Below are positions 34,800 to 48,480 of a DNA stretch of 64,000 nt, in pieces. Positions within the stretch are counted from its first letter, which is position 1. Each line of letters begins with the position of its first letter. Source of the stretch: Oreohelix idahoensis (taxonomy: Eukaryota > Mollusca > Gastropoda > Stylommatophora > Oreohelicidae). The notes under the pieces were generated by a model. It was not told the origin of the DNA. It made no database searches and was given only the letters and a program-made list of their open reading frames with translations. The DNA is taken from NCBI GenBank assembly GCA_024509875.1, contig JAMPIV010019877.1:186001-250000 (forward strand), in the 5' to 3' direction. The translations under genes were made by a program, and so were the position numbers.

Positions 34800-37700
34800 A
34801 CAACTGTGACTCTATACTCCTTAGGGGACACATTCATGCTTTAGTGTTAGCTTCATGTAAGATGACTTGCTACAACTGTGACTCTGTACTCCCTAGGGGA
34901 CACATTCATGCTTTAGTGTTAGCTTCATGTAAGATGACCTGCTACAACTGTGACTCTGTACTCCCTAGGGGACAACATCCATGCTTTAGTATTAGCTTCA
35001 TATAAGATGACCTGCTACAACTGTGACTCTATACTCCCTAGAGAACACATTCATGCTTTAGTGTTAGCTTCATGTAAGGTGACCTGCTACAACAGTGACT
35101 CTATACTCCCTAGGGAACACATTCATGCTTTAGTGTTAGCTTCGCGTAAGGTGACATGCTACAACTGTGAATCTATACTCCCTAGGGAACACATTCATGC
35201 TTTAGTGTTAGCTTCCTATAAGATGACCTGCTACAACTGTGACTCTATACTTCCTAGAGAACACATTCCTGCTTTAGTGTTAGCTTCCTGTAAGATGACC
35301 TGCTACAACTGTGACTCTATACTCCCTAGGGGACACATTCATGCCTTAGTATTAGCTTCCTGTAAGATGACCTGCTACATCTGTGACTCTATACTCCCTA
35401 GGGAACACATTCATGCTTTAGTGTTAGCTTCATGTAAGATGACCAGCTACAACTGTGACTCTATACTCCCTAGAGAACACATTCATGCTTTAGTGTTAGC
35501 TTCATGTAAGTTGACCTGCTACAACTGTGACTCTATACTCCCTAGAGAACACATTCATGCTTTAGTGTTAGCTTCCTATAAGATGACCCGCTACAACTGT
35601 GACTCTATACTCCCTAGAGAACACATTCATGCTTTAGTGTTAGCTTCCTATCAGGTGACCTGCTACAACTGTGACTCTATACTCCCTAGAGAACACATTC
35701 ATGCTTTAGTGTTAGCTTCATGTAAGGTGACCTGCTACAACTGTGACTCTATACTCCCTAGAGAACACATTCATGTTTTAGTGTTAGCTTCCAATAAGAT
35801 GACCTGCTACAACTGTGACTCTATACTCCCTAGGGAACACTTTCATGCTTTAGTGTTAGCTTCATGTAAGATGACCTGCTACAACTGTGACTCTATACTC
35901 CCTAGGGGACACATTCATGCTTTAGTGTTAGCTTTCTATAAGATGACCTGCTACACATGTGACTCTATACTCCCTAGGAAACACATTCATGCTTTAGTGT
36001 TAGCTTCATGTAAGGTGACCTGCTACAACTGTGACTCTATACTCCCTAGGGGACACATTCATGCTTTAGTGTTAGCTTCATGTAAGATGACCAGCTACAA
36101 CTGTGACTCTATACTCCGTACCGAACACATTCATGCTTTACTGTTAGCTTCATGTAAGATGACCTGCTACAACTGTGACTATATATTCCGTAGGGAACAC
36201 ATTCATGCTTTACAACAAATTCATGCTTTACTGTTAGCTTCAAGTAAGATGACCTGCTACAACTGTGACTCTGTACTCCCTATGGGACACATTCATGCTT
36301 TAGTGTTAGTTTCCTGTAAGATGACCTGCTACAACTGTGACTCTATACTCCGTAGGGACACATTCATGCTTTAGTGTTAGCTTCCAGTAAGGTGACTTGC
36401 TACAACTGTGACTCTATACTACCTAGGGAACACATTCATGCTTTAGTGTTAGCTTCCTATAAGTTGACCTGCTACAACTGTGACTCTATACTACCTAGGG
36501 AACACATTCATGCTTTAGTGTTAGCTTCCTATAAGATGACCTGCTACAACTGTGACTCTATACTCCGTAGGGACACATTCATGCTTTACTGTCAGCTTCA
36601 TGTAAGGTGACCTGCTACAACTGTGACTCTATACTACCTAGGGAACACATTCATGCTTTAGTGTTAGCTTCCTATAAGTTGACCTGCTACAACTGTGACT
36701 CTATACTACCTAGGGAACACATTCATGCTTTAGTGTTAGCTTCCTAAAAGATGACCTGCTACAACTGTGACTCAATACTACCTAGGGAACACATTCATGC
36801 TTTAGTGTTAGCTTCCTATAAGATGACCTGCTACAACTGTGACTCTATACTACCTAGGGAACACATTCATGCTTTAGTGTTAGCTTCCTATAAGATGACC
36901 TTCTACAACTGTGACTCTATACTACCTAGGGAACACATTCATGCTTTAGTGTTAGCTTCCAATAAGATGACCTGCTACAACTGTGACTCTATACTACCTA
37001 AAGAAAACATTCATGCTTAGGTGTTAGCTTCCTTTAAGATGACCTGCTACAACTGTGACTCTATATTCCGTAGGGACACATTCATGCTTTAGTGTTAGCT
37101 TCATGTAAGGTGACCTGCTACAACTGTGAATCTATACTCCCTAGGGAACACATTCATGCTTTAGTGTTAGCTTCATGTAAGGTGACCTGCTACAACTGTG
37201 ACTTTATACTACATAGGGAACAAATTCATGCTTTAGTGTTAGCTTCCTATAAGATGGCCTGCTAACACTGTGACTCTATACTACCTAGGGAACACATTCA
37301 TGCTTTAGTGTTAGCTTTCTATAAGATGACCTGCTACAACTGTGACTCTATACTACCTAGGAAACAAATTCATGCTTTAGTGTTAGCTTCCTATAAGATG
37401 ACCTGCTATAACTGTGACTCTATACTACCTAGGGAACACATTCATGCTTTAGTGTTAGCTTCTTATATGATGACCTGCTACAACTGTGACTCTATACTAC
37501 CTAGAGGACACATTCATGCGTTAGTGTTAGCTACATGTAAGATGACCTGCTACAACTGTGAATCTATACTCCCTAGGGAACACATTCATGCTTTAGTGTT
37601 AGCTTCATGTAAGGTGACCTGCTACAACTGTGACTCTATACTACCTAGGGAACACATTCATGCTTTAGTGTTAGCTTCATGTAAGATGACCTGCTACAAC

Positions 37701-39278
37701 TGTGACTCTATACTCCCTAGGGAACACATTCATGCTTTAATGTTAGCTTCATGTAAGATGACCTGCTACAACTGTGACTCTATACTCCCTAGGGAACACA
37801 TTCATGCTTTAGTGTTAGCTTCATTTAAGGTGACATGCTACAACTGTGACTCTATACTACCTAAAGAACACATTCATGCTTTAGTGTTAGCTTCATGTAA
37901 GGTGATCTGCTACAACTGTGACTCTATACTACCTAGGGAACACATTCATGCTTTAGTGTTAGCTTCATGTAAGGTGACATGCTACAACTGTGACTCTATA
38001 CTACCTAAAGAACACATTCATGCTTTAGTGTTAGCTTCATGTAAGGTGATCTGCTACAACTGTGACTCTATACTACCTAGGGAACACATTCATGCTTTAG
38101 TGTTAGCTTCATGTAAGGTGACATGCTACAACTGTGACTCTATACTACCTAGGGAACACATTCATGCTTTAGTGTTAGCTTCATGTAAGGTGACATGCTG
38201 CAACTGTGACTCTATACTACCTAGGGAACACATTCATGCTTTAGTGTTAGCTTCATGTAAGGTGACCTGCTACAACTGTGACTCTATACTCCCTAGGGGA
38301 CACATTCATGCTTTAGTGTTAGCTTCATGTAAGGTGACATGCTACAACTGTGACTCTATACTACCTAGGGAACACATTCATGCTTTAGTGTTAGCATCCT
38401 ATAAGATGACCTGCTACAACTGTGACTCTATACTACCTAGGGAACACATTCATGCTTTAGTGTTAGCTTCATGTAAGTTGACAAGCTAAAACTGTGACTC
38501 CATACTCCCTAGGGAACACATTCATGCTTTAGTGTTAGCTTCATGTAAGGTGACATGCTACAACTGTTACTCTATACTACCTAGGGAACACATTCATGCT
38601 TTAGTGTTAGCTTCCTAAAAGATGACCTGCTACAACTGTGACTCAATACTACCTAGGGAACACATTCATGCTTTAGTGTTAGCTTCCTATAAGATGACCT
38701 GCTACAACTGTGACTCAATACTACCTGGGGAACACATTCATGCTTTAGTGTTAGCTTCCTATAAGATGACCTGCTACAACTGTGACTCAATACTACCTAA
38801 AGAAAACATTCATGCTTAGGTGTTAGCTTCCTTTAAGATGACCTGCTTCAACTGTGACTCTATACTCCGTAGGGACACATTCATGCTTTAGTGTTAGCTT
38901 CATGTAAGGTGACCTGCTACAACTGTGACTCTATACGCCCCAGGGAACACATTCATGCTTTAGTGTTAGCTTCCTATAAGATGAGCTGCTACAACTGTGA
39001 CTCTATACTACCTAGGGAACAAATTCATGCTTTAGTGTTAGCTTCCTATAAGATGACCTGCTACAACTGTGACTCTATACTACCTAGGGAACAAATTCAT
39101 GCTTTAGTGTTAGCTTCCTATAAGATGACCTACTACAACTGTGACTCTATACTACCTAGGGAACACTTTCATGCTTTAGTGTTAGCTTCCTATAAGATGA
39201 CCTGCTACAACTGTGACTCTTTACTACCTAGGGAACAAATTCATGCTTTAGTGTTAGCTTCCTATAAGATGACCTGCT
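34800..39278 (+). repeat. Higher-order block, copy 1 (4479-bp period)
   Basis: Diagnostic variants here recur 4479 bp downstream: the QHPCFSISFI frame break at about 34970 and 39450, the single-base-deleted CGTAGGGACAC monomers, and an internal 21-bp duplication (CATGCTTTACAACAAATTC) near 36200 and 40690. Copy 1 has two monomers near 37250 that copy 2 lacks. The block's longest open frame is 34950-36374 (474 codons). Confidence 0.9.
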
Positions 39279-42200
39279 ACAACTGTGACTCTATACTCCT
39301 TAGGGGACACATTCATGCTTTAGTGTTAGCTTCATGTAAGATGACCTGCTACAACTGTGACTCTGTACTCCCTAGGGGACACATTCATGCTTTAGTGTTA
39401 GCTTCATGTAAGATGACCTGCTACAACTGTGACTCTGTACTCCCTAGGGGACAACATCCATGCTTTAGTATTAGCTTCATATAAGATGACCTGCTACAAC
39501 TGTGACTCTATACTCCCTAGAGAACACATTCATGCTTTAGTGTTAGCTTCATGTAAGGTGACCTGCTACAACAGTGACTCTATACTCCCTAGGGAACACA
39601 TTCATGCTCTAGTGTTAGCTTCGCGTAAGGTGACATGCTACAACTGTGAATCTATACTCCCTAGGTAACACATTCATGCTTTAGTGTTAGATTCATGTCA
39701 GGTGACCTGCTACAACTGTGACTCTATACTTCCTAGAGAACACATTCCTGCTTTAGTGTTAGCTTCCTGTAAGATGACCTGCTACAACTGTGACTCTATA
39801 CTCCCTAGGGGACACATTCATGCCTTAGTATTAGCTTCCTGTAAGATGACCTGCTACATCTGTGACTCTATACTCCCTAGGGAACACATTCATGCTTTAG
39901 TGTTAGCTTCATGTAAGATGACCAGCTACAACTGTGACTCTATACTCCCTAGAGAACACATTCATGCTTTAGTGTTAGCTTCATGTAAGTTGACCTGCTA
40001 CAACTGTGACTCTATACTCCCTAGAGAACACATTCATGCTTTAGTGTTAGCTTCCTATAAGATGACCCGCTACAACTGTGACTCTATACTCCCTAGAGAA
40101 CACATTCATGCTTTAGTGTTAGCTTCCTATCAGGTGACCTGCTACAACTGTGACTCTATACTCCCTAGAGAACACATTCATGCTTTAGTGTTAGCTTCAT
40201 GTAAGGTGACCTGCTACAACTGTGACTCTATACTCCCTAGAGAACACATTCATGCTTTAGTGTTAGCTTCCAATAAGATGACCTGCTACAACTGTGACTC
40301 TATACTCCCTAGGGAACACTTTCATGCTTTAGTGTTAGCTTCATGTAAGATGACCTGCTACAACTGTGACTCTATACTCCCTAGGGGACACATTCATGCT
40401 TTAGTGTTAGCTTTCTATAAGATGACCTGCTACACATGTGACTCTATACTCCCTAGGAAACACATTCATGCTTTAGTGTTAGCTTCATGTAAGGTGACCT
40501 GCTACAACTGTGACTCTATACTCCCTAGGGGACACATTCATGCTTTAGTGTTAGCTTCATGTAAGATGGCCAGCTACAACTGTGACTCTATACTCCGTAC
40601 CGAACACATTCATGCTTTACTGTTAGCTTCATGTAATATGACCTGCTACAACTGTGACTATATATTCCGTAGGGAACACATTCATGCTTTACAACAAATT
40701 CATGCTTTACTGTTAGCTTCAAGTAAGATGACCTGCTACAACTGTGACTCTGTACTCCCTATGGGACACATTCATGCTTTAGTGTTAGTTTCCTGTAAGA
40801 TGACCTGCTACAACTGTGACTCTATACTCCGTAGGGACACATTCATGCTTTAGTGTTAGCTTCCAGTAAGGTGACTTGCTACAACTGTGACTCTATACTA
40901 CCTAGGGAACACATTCATGCTTTAGTGTTAGCTTCCTATAAGTTGACCTGCTACAACTGTGACTCTATACTACCTAGGGAACACATTCATGCTTTAGTGT
41001 TAGCTTCCTATAAGATGACCTGCTACAACTGTGACTCTATACTCCGTAGGGACACATTCATGCTTTACTGTCAGCTTCATGTAAGGTGACCTGCTACAAC
41101 TGTGAATCTATACTACCTAGGGAACACATTCATGCTTTAGTGTTAGCTTCCTATAAGTTGACCTGCTACAACTGTGACTCTATACTACCTAGGGAACACA
41201 TTCATGCTTTAGTGTTAGCTTCCTAAAAGATGACCTGCTACAACTGTGACTCAATACTACCTAGGGAACACATTCATGCTTTAGTGTTAGCTTCCTATAA
41301 GATGACCTGCTACAACTGTGACTCTATACTACCTAGGGAACACATTCATGCTTTAGTGTTAGCTTCCTATAAGATGACCTGCTACAACTGTGACTCTATA
41401 CTACCTAGGGAACACATTCATGCTTTTGTGTTAGCTTCCTATAAGATGACCTGCTACAACTGTGACTCTATACTACCTAAAGAAAATATTCATGCTTAGG
41501 TGTTAGCTTCCTTTAAGATGACCTGCTACAACTGTGACTCTATACTCCGTAGGGACACATTCATGCTTTAGTGTTAGCTTCATGTAAGGTGACCTGCTAC
41601 AACTGTGAATCTATACTCCCTAGGGAACACATTCATGCTTTAGTGTTAGCTTCATGTAAGGTGACCTGCTACAACTGTGACTTTATACTACCTAGGGAAC
41701 AAATTCATGCTTTAGTGTTAGCTTCCTATAAGATGACCTGCTATAACTGTGACTCTATACTACCTAGGGAACACATTCATGCTTTAGTGTTAGCTTCTTA
41801 TATGATGACCTGCTACAACTGTGACTCTATACTACCTAGAGGACACATTCATGCGTTAGTGTTAGCTACATGTAAGATGACCTGCTACAACTGTGAATCT
41901 ATACTCCCTAGGGAACACATTCATGCTTTAGTGTTAGCTTCATGTAAGGTGACCTGCTACAACTGTGACTCTATACTACCTAGGGAACACATTCATGCTT
42001 TAGTGTTAGCTTCATGTAAGATGACCTGCTACAACTGTGACTCTATACTCCCTAGGGAACACATTCATGCTTTAATGTTAGCTTCATGTAAGATGACCTG
42101 CTACAACTGTGACTCTATACTCCCTAGGGAACACATTCATGCTTTAGTGTTAGCTTCATTTAAGGTGACATGCTACAACTGTGACTCTATACTACCTAAA

Positions 42201-43500
42201 GAACACATTCATGCTTTAGTGTTAGCTTCATGTAAGGTGATCTGCTACAACTGTGACTCTATACTACCTAGGGAACACATTCATGCTTTAGTGTTAGCTT
42301 CATGTAAGGTGACATGCTACAACTGTGACTCTATACTACCTAGGGAACACATTCATGCTTTAATGTTACCTTCATGTAAGATGACCTGCTACAACTGTGA
42401 CTCTATACTCCCTAGGGAACACATTCATGCTTTAGTGTTAGCTTCATTTAAGGTGACATGCTACAACTGTGACTCTATACTACCTAAAGAACACATTCAT
42501 GCTTTAGTGTTAGCTTCATGTAAGGTGATCTGCTACAACTGTGACTCTATACTACCTAGGGAACACATTCATGCTTTAGTGTTAGCTTCATGTAAGGTGA
42601 CATGCTACAACTGTGACTCTATACTACCTAGGGAACACATTCATGCTTTAGTGTTAGCTTCATGTAAGGTGACATGCTGCAACTGTGACTCTATACTACC
42701 TAGGGAACACATTCATGCTTTAGTGTTAGCTTCATGTAAGGTGACCTGCTACAACTGTGACTCTATACTCCCTAGGGGACACATTCATGCTTTAGTGTTA
42801 GCTTCATGTAAGGTGACATGCTACAACTGTGACTCTATACTACCTAGGGAACACATTCATGCTTTAGTGTTAGCATCCTATAAGATGACCTGCTACAACT
42901 GTGACTCTATACTACCTAGGGAACACATTCATGCTTTAGTGTTAGCTTCATGTAAGTTGACAAGCTAAAACTGTGACTCCATACTCCCTAGGGAACACAT
43001 TCATGCTTTAGTGTTAGCTTCATGTAAGGTGACATGCTACAACTGTTACTCTATACTACCTAGGGAACACATTCATGCTTTAGTGTTAGCTTCCTAAAAG
43101 ATGACCTGCTACAACTGTGACTCAATACTACCTAGGGAACACATTCATGCTTTAGTGTTAGCTTCCTATAAGATGACCTGCTACAACTGTGACTCTATAC
43201 TACCTAGGGAACACATTCATGCTTTAGTGTTAGCTTCCTATAAGATGACCTGCTACAACTGTGACTCTATACTACCTAGGGAACACATTCATGCTTTAGT
43301 GTTAGCTTCCTATAAGATGACCTGCTACAACTGTGACTCTATACTACCTAAAGAAAACATTCATGCTTAGGTGTTAGCTTCCTTTAAGATGACCTGCTAC
43401 AACTGTGACTCTATACTCCGTAGGGACACATTCATGCTTTAGTGTTAGCTTCATGTAAGGTGACCTGCTACAACTGTGACTCTATACGCCCCAGGGAACA
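39279..43500 (+). repeat. Higher-order block, copy 2 (4479-bp period)
   Basis: Partner of the previous block, with small changes. It has lost two monomers near 41700, gained two near 42350 (around the variant HALMLPSCK), and one more by 43480. The rare ACGCCCCAGGG variant recurs at 38936 and 43487, now 4551 bp apart (one extra 72-bp unit). Longest open frame 41571-42968. Confidence 0.9.
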
Positions 43501-45815
43501 CATTCATGCTTTAGTGTTAGCTTCATGTAAGGTGACCTGCTACAACTGTGACTTTATACTACCTAGGGAACAAATTCATGCTTTAGTGTTAGCTTCCTAT
43601 AAGATGGCCTGCTAACACTGTGACTCTATACTACCTAGGGAACACATTCATGCTTTAGTGTTAGCTTTCTATAAGATGACCTGCTACAACTGTGACTCTA
43701 TACTACCTAGGAAACAAATTCATGCTTTAGTGTTAGCTTCCCATAAGATGACCTGCTACAACTGTGACTCTATACTACCTAAAGAAAACATTCATGCTTA
43801 GGTGTTAGCTTCCTTTAAGATGACCTGCTACAACTGTGACTCTATACTCCGTAGGGACACATTCATGCTTTAGTGTTAGCTTCATGTAAGGTGACCTGCT
43901 ACAACTGTGAATCTATACTCCCTAGGGAACACATTCATGCTTTAGTGTTAGCATCCTATAAGATGACCTGCTACAACTGTGACTCTATACTACCTAGGGA
44001 ACACATTCATGCTTTAGTGTTAGCTTCATGTAAGTTGACAAGCTAAAACTGTGACTCCATACTCCCTAGGGAACACATTCATGCTTTAGTGTTAGCTTCA
44101 TGTAAGGTGACATGCTACAACTGTTACTCTATACTACCTAGGGAACACATTCATGCTTTAGTGTTAGCTTCCTAAAAGATGACCTGCTACAACTGTGACT
44201 CAATACTACCTAGGGAACACATTCATGCTTTAGTGTTAGCTTCCTATAAGATGACCTGCTACAACTGTGACTCTATACTACCTAGGGAACACATTCATGC
44301 TTTAGTGTTAGCTTCATGTAAGGTGACCTGCTACAACTGTGACTCTATACTCCCTAGGGGACACATTCATGCTTTAGTGTTAGCTTCATGTAAGGTGACA
44401 TGCTACAACTGTGACTCTATACTACCTAGGGAACACATTCATGCTTTAGTGTTAGCATCCTATAAGATGACCTGCTACAACTGTGACTCTATACTACCTA
44501 GGGAACACATTCATGCTTTAGTGTTAGCTTCATGTAAGTTGACAAGCTAAAACTGTGACTCCATACTCCCTAGGGAACACATTCATGCTTTAGTGTTAGC
44601 TTCATGTAAGGTGACATGCTACAACTGTTACTCTATACTACCTAGGGAACACATTCATGCTTTAGTGTTAGCTTCCTAAAAGATGACCTGCTACAACTGT
44701 GACTCAATACTACCTAGGGAACACATTCATGCTTTAGTGTTAGCTTCCTATAAGATGACCTGCTACAACTGTGACTCTATACTACCTAGGGAACACATTC
44801 ATGCTTTAGTGTTAGCTTCCTATAAGATGACCCGCTACAACTGTGACTCTATACTCCCTAGAGAACACATTCATGCTTTAGTGTTAGCTTCATGTAAGGT
44901 GACCTGCTACAACTGTGACTCTATACTACCTAGGGAACACATTCATGCTTTAGTCTTAGCTTCCTATAAGATGACCTGCTACAATGGTGACTCTATACTC
45001 CCTAGAGAACACATTCATGCTTTAGTGTTAGCTTCTTATAAGATGACCTGCTACAAGTATGACTCTATACTACCTAGGGAACACATTCATGCTTTAGTGT
45101 TAGCTTCTTATAAGATGACCTGCTACAACTGTGACTCTATACTACCTAGGGAACACATTCATGCTTTAGTGTTAGCTTCTTATATGATGACCTGCTACAA
45201 CTGTGACTCTATACTACTTAGAGGACACATTCATGCATTAATGTTAGCTACATGTAAGATGACCTGCTACAACTGTGAATCTATACTCCCTAGGGAACAC
45301 ATTCATGCTTTAGTGTTAGCTTCATGTAAGGTGACCTGCTACAACTGTGACTCTATACTACCTAGGGAACACATTCATGCTTTAGTGTTAGCTTCATGTA
45401 AGATGACCTGCTACAACTGTGACTCTATACTCCCTAGGGAACACATTCATGCTTTAGTGTTAGCTTCCTATAAGATGACCTGCTACAACTGTGACTCTAT
45501 ACTCCCTACTAGACACATTCATGCTTTAGTGTTAGCTTCCTATAAGATGACCTGCTACAATTGTTACTCTATACTCCGTAGGGAACATATTCATGCTTTA
45601 GTGTTAGCTTCTTATAAGATGACCTGCTACAACTATGACTCTATACTCCCTAGGGAACACATTCATGCTTTAGTGTTAGCTTCATGTAAGGTGACATGCT
45701 ACAACTGTGACTCTATGCTCTCTAGCGAACAAATTCATGATTTAGTGTTAGCTTCATGTAAGGTGAACTGCTACAACTGTGACTCTATACTACCTAGGGA
45801 ACAACTCATGCTTTA
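43501..45815 (+). repeat. Shuffled array segment with reiterated stop monomers
   Basis: Blocks of earlier segments recur out of order here, for example the GATGGCCTGCTAACACTG monomer (37255 and 43603) and the GACAAGCTAAAACTG stop monomer (38480, 42960, 44042, 44542). An open frame of 377 codons covers 44683-45816. Confidence 0.8.
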
Positions 45816-48480
45816 ATGTTAGCTTCCTATAAGATGACCTGCTACAACTGTGACTCTATACTCCCTAGGGAACACATTCATGCTTTAGTGTTAGTCATGT
45901 AAGGTGACATGCTACAACTGTGACTCTATACTCCCTAGGGAACACATTCATGCTTTAGTGTTAGCTTCCAATAAGATGACCTGCTACAACTGTGACTCTA
46001 TACTACCTAGGGAACACATTCATGCTTTAGTGTTAGCTTCTTATAAGATGACCTTCTACAACTGTGACTCTATACTCCCTAGGGAACACATTCATGCTTT
46101 AGTGTTAGCTTCATGTAAGGTGACCTGCTACAACTGTGACTCTATACTACCTAGGGAACACATTCATGCTTTAGTGTTAGCTTCATGTAAGATGACCTGC
46201 TACAACTGTGACTCTATACTCCCTAGGGAACACATTCATGCTTTAGTGTTAGCTTTATGTAAGATGACCTGCTACAAATGTGACTCTATACTCCCTAGGG
46301 AACACATTCATGCTTTAGTGTTAGCTTCATGTAATGTGACCTGCTACAACTGTGACTCTATACTCCCTAGGGGACACTTTCATGCTTTAGTGTTAGCTTC
46401 ATGTAAGGTGACATGCTACAAATGTGACTCTATACTACCTAGGGAACACATTCATGCTTTAGTGTTAGCTTCATGTAAGGTGACCTGCTACCACTGTGAC
46501 TCTATACTACCTAGGGAACACATTCATGCTTTAGTGTTAGCTTCATGTAAGGTGACATGCTATAACTGTGACTCTATACTCCCTAGGGAACACATTCATG
46601 CTTTAGTGTTAGATTCATGTAAGGTGACATGCTACAACTGTGACTCTATACTCCCTAGGGAACACATTCATGCTTTAGTGTTAGCTTCATGTAAGGTGAC
46701 ATGCTACAACTGTGACTCTATACTACCTAGGGAACACATTCATGCTTTAGTGTTAGCTTCATGTAAGGTGTCCTGCTACAACTGTGACTCTTTACTCCCT
46801 AGGGAACACATTCATGCTTTAGTGTTAGCTTCCTATAAGATGACCTGCTACAACTGTGACTCTATACTCCCTAGGGAATACATTCATGCTTTAGTGTTAG
46901 CTTCATGTAAGGTGACATGCTACAACTGTGACTCTATACTACCTAGGGAACACATTCATGCTTTAGTCTTAGCTTCATGTAAGGTGACATGGTACAACTG
47001 TGACTCTATACTACCTAGGGAACACATTCATGCTTTAGTGTTAGCTTCATGTAAGGTGACATGCTACAACTGTGACTCTATACTCCCTAGGGAACACATT
47101 CATGCTTTAGTGTTAGCTTCCTATAAGATGACCTGCTACAACTGTGACTCTATACTGCCTAGGGATCACATTCATGCTTTAGTGTTAGCTTCTTATAAGA
47201 TGACCTTCTACAACTGTGACTCCACACTCCCTAGGGAACACATTCATGCTTTAATGTTAGCTTCCTATAAGATGACCTGCTACAACTGTGACTCTATGCT
47301 CTCTAGGGAACAAATTCATGCTTTAGTGTTAGCTTCATGTAAGGTGACCTGCTACAACTGTGACTCTATACTACCTAGGGAACAACTCATGCTTTAATGT
47401 TAGCTTCCTATAAGATGACCTGCTACAACTGTGACTCTATACTCCCTAGGGAACACATTCATGCTTTAGTGTTAGTCATGTAAGGTGACATGCTACAACT
47501 GTGACTCTATACTCCCTAGGGAACACATTCATGCTTTAGTGTTAGCTTCCAATAAGATGACCTGCTACAACTGTGACTCTATACTACCTAGGGAACACAT
47601 TCATGCTTTAGTGTTAGCTTCTTATAAGATGACCTTCTACAACTGTGACTCTATACTCCCTAGGGAACACATTCATGCTTTAGTGTTAGCTTCATGTAAG
47701 GTGACCTGCTACAACTGTGACTCTATACTACCTAGGGAACACATTCATGCTTTAGTGTTAGATTCATGTAAGATGACCTGCTACAACTGTGACTCTATAC
47801 TCCCTAGGGAACACATTCATGCTTTAGTGTTAGCTTTATGTAAGATGACCTGCTACAAATGTGACTCTATACACCCTAGGGAACACATTCATGCTTTAGT
47901 GTTAGCTTCATGTAATGTGACCTGCTACAACTGTGACTCTATACTCCCTAGGGGACACATTCATGCTTTAGTGTTAGCTTCATGTAAGGTGACATGCTAC
48001 AAATGTGACTCTATACTACCTAGGGAACACATTCATGCTTTAGTGTTAGCTTCATGTAAGGTGACCTGCTACCACTGTGACTCTATACTACCTAGGGAAC
48101 ACATTCATGCTTTAGTGTTAGCTTCATGTAAGGTGACATGCTATAACTGTGACTCTATACTCCCTAGGGAACACATTCATGCTTTAGTGTTAGATTCATG
48201 TAAGGTGACATGCTACAACTGTGACTCTATACTCCCTAGGGAACACATTCATGCTTTAGTGTTAGCTTCATGTAAGGTGACATGCTACAACTGTGACTCT
48301 ATACTACCTAGGGAACACATTCATGCTTTAGTGTTAGCTTCATGTAAGGTGTCCTGCTACAACTGTGACTTTTTACTCCCTAGGGAACACATTCATGCTT
48401 TAGTGTTAGCTTCCTATAAGATGACCTGCTACAACTGTGACTCTATACTCCCTAGGGAATACATTCATGCTTTAGTGTTA
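45816..48480 (+). repeat. Tandem 22-monomer higher-order repeat (1581 bp)
   Basis: The sequence from about 45816 repeats from about 47397 with an offset of exactly 1581 bp, equal to twenty 72-bp monomers plus one of 71 bp (GGAACAACTCATG) and one of 70 bp (TTAGTCATGTAAG). It contains the longest open frame of the window (45904-47397, 497 codons). The second copy is broken off near 48480. Confidence 0.93.
45904..47397 (+). CDS. Longest open frame in the array (putative repeat protein)
   Basis: 497 codons, about 20 units of 24 residues. Each unit has HIHALVLAS, a CK or YK, and TCYNCDS, giving one CxxC and one HxH per unit and a third Cys in about half of them. There is no signal peptide, non-repetitive domain, start context or poly-A signal. 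It begins at a non-ATG position after a frame-breaking short monomer. It is open because the monomer is open in this frame, so it is listed only as a candidate. Family: none recognised. Confidence 0.15.
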   Translation: MTCYNCDSILPREHIHALVLASNKMTCYNCDSILPREHIHALVLASYKMTFYNCDSILPREHIHALVLASCKVTCYNCDSILPREHIHALVLASCKMTCYNCDSILPREHIHALVLALCKMTCYKCDSILPREHIHALVLASCNVTCYNCDSILPRGHFHALVLASCKVTCYKCDSILPREHIHALVLASCKVTCYHCDSILPREHIHALVLASCKVTCYNCDSILPREHIHALVLDSCKVTCYNCDSILPREHIHALVLASCKVTCYNCDSILPREHIHALVLASCKVSCYNCDSLLPREHIHALVLASYKMTCYNCDSILPREYIHALVLASCKVTCYNCDSILPREHIHALVLASCKVTWYNCDSILPREHIHALVLASCKVTCYNCDSILPREHIHALVLASYKMTCYNCDSILPRDHIHALVLASYKMTFYNCDSTLPREHIHALMLASYKMTCYNCDSMLSREQIHALVLASCKVTCYNCDSILPREQLML

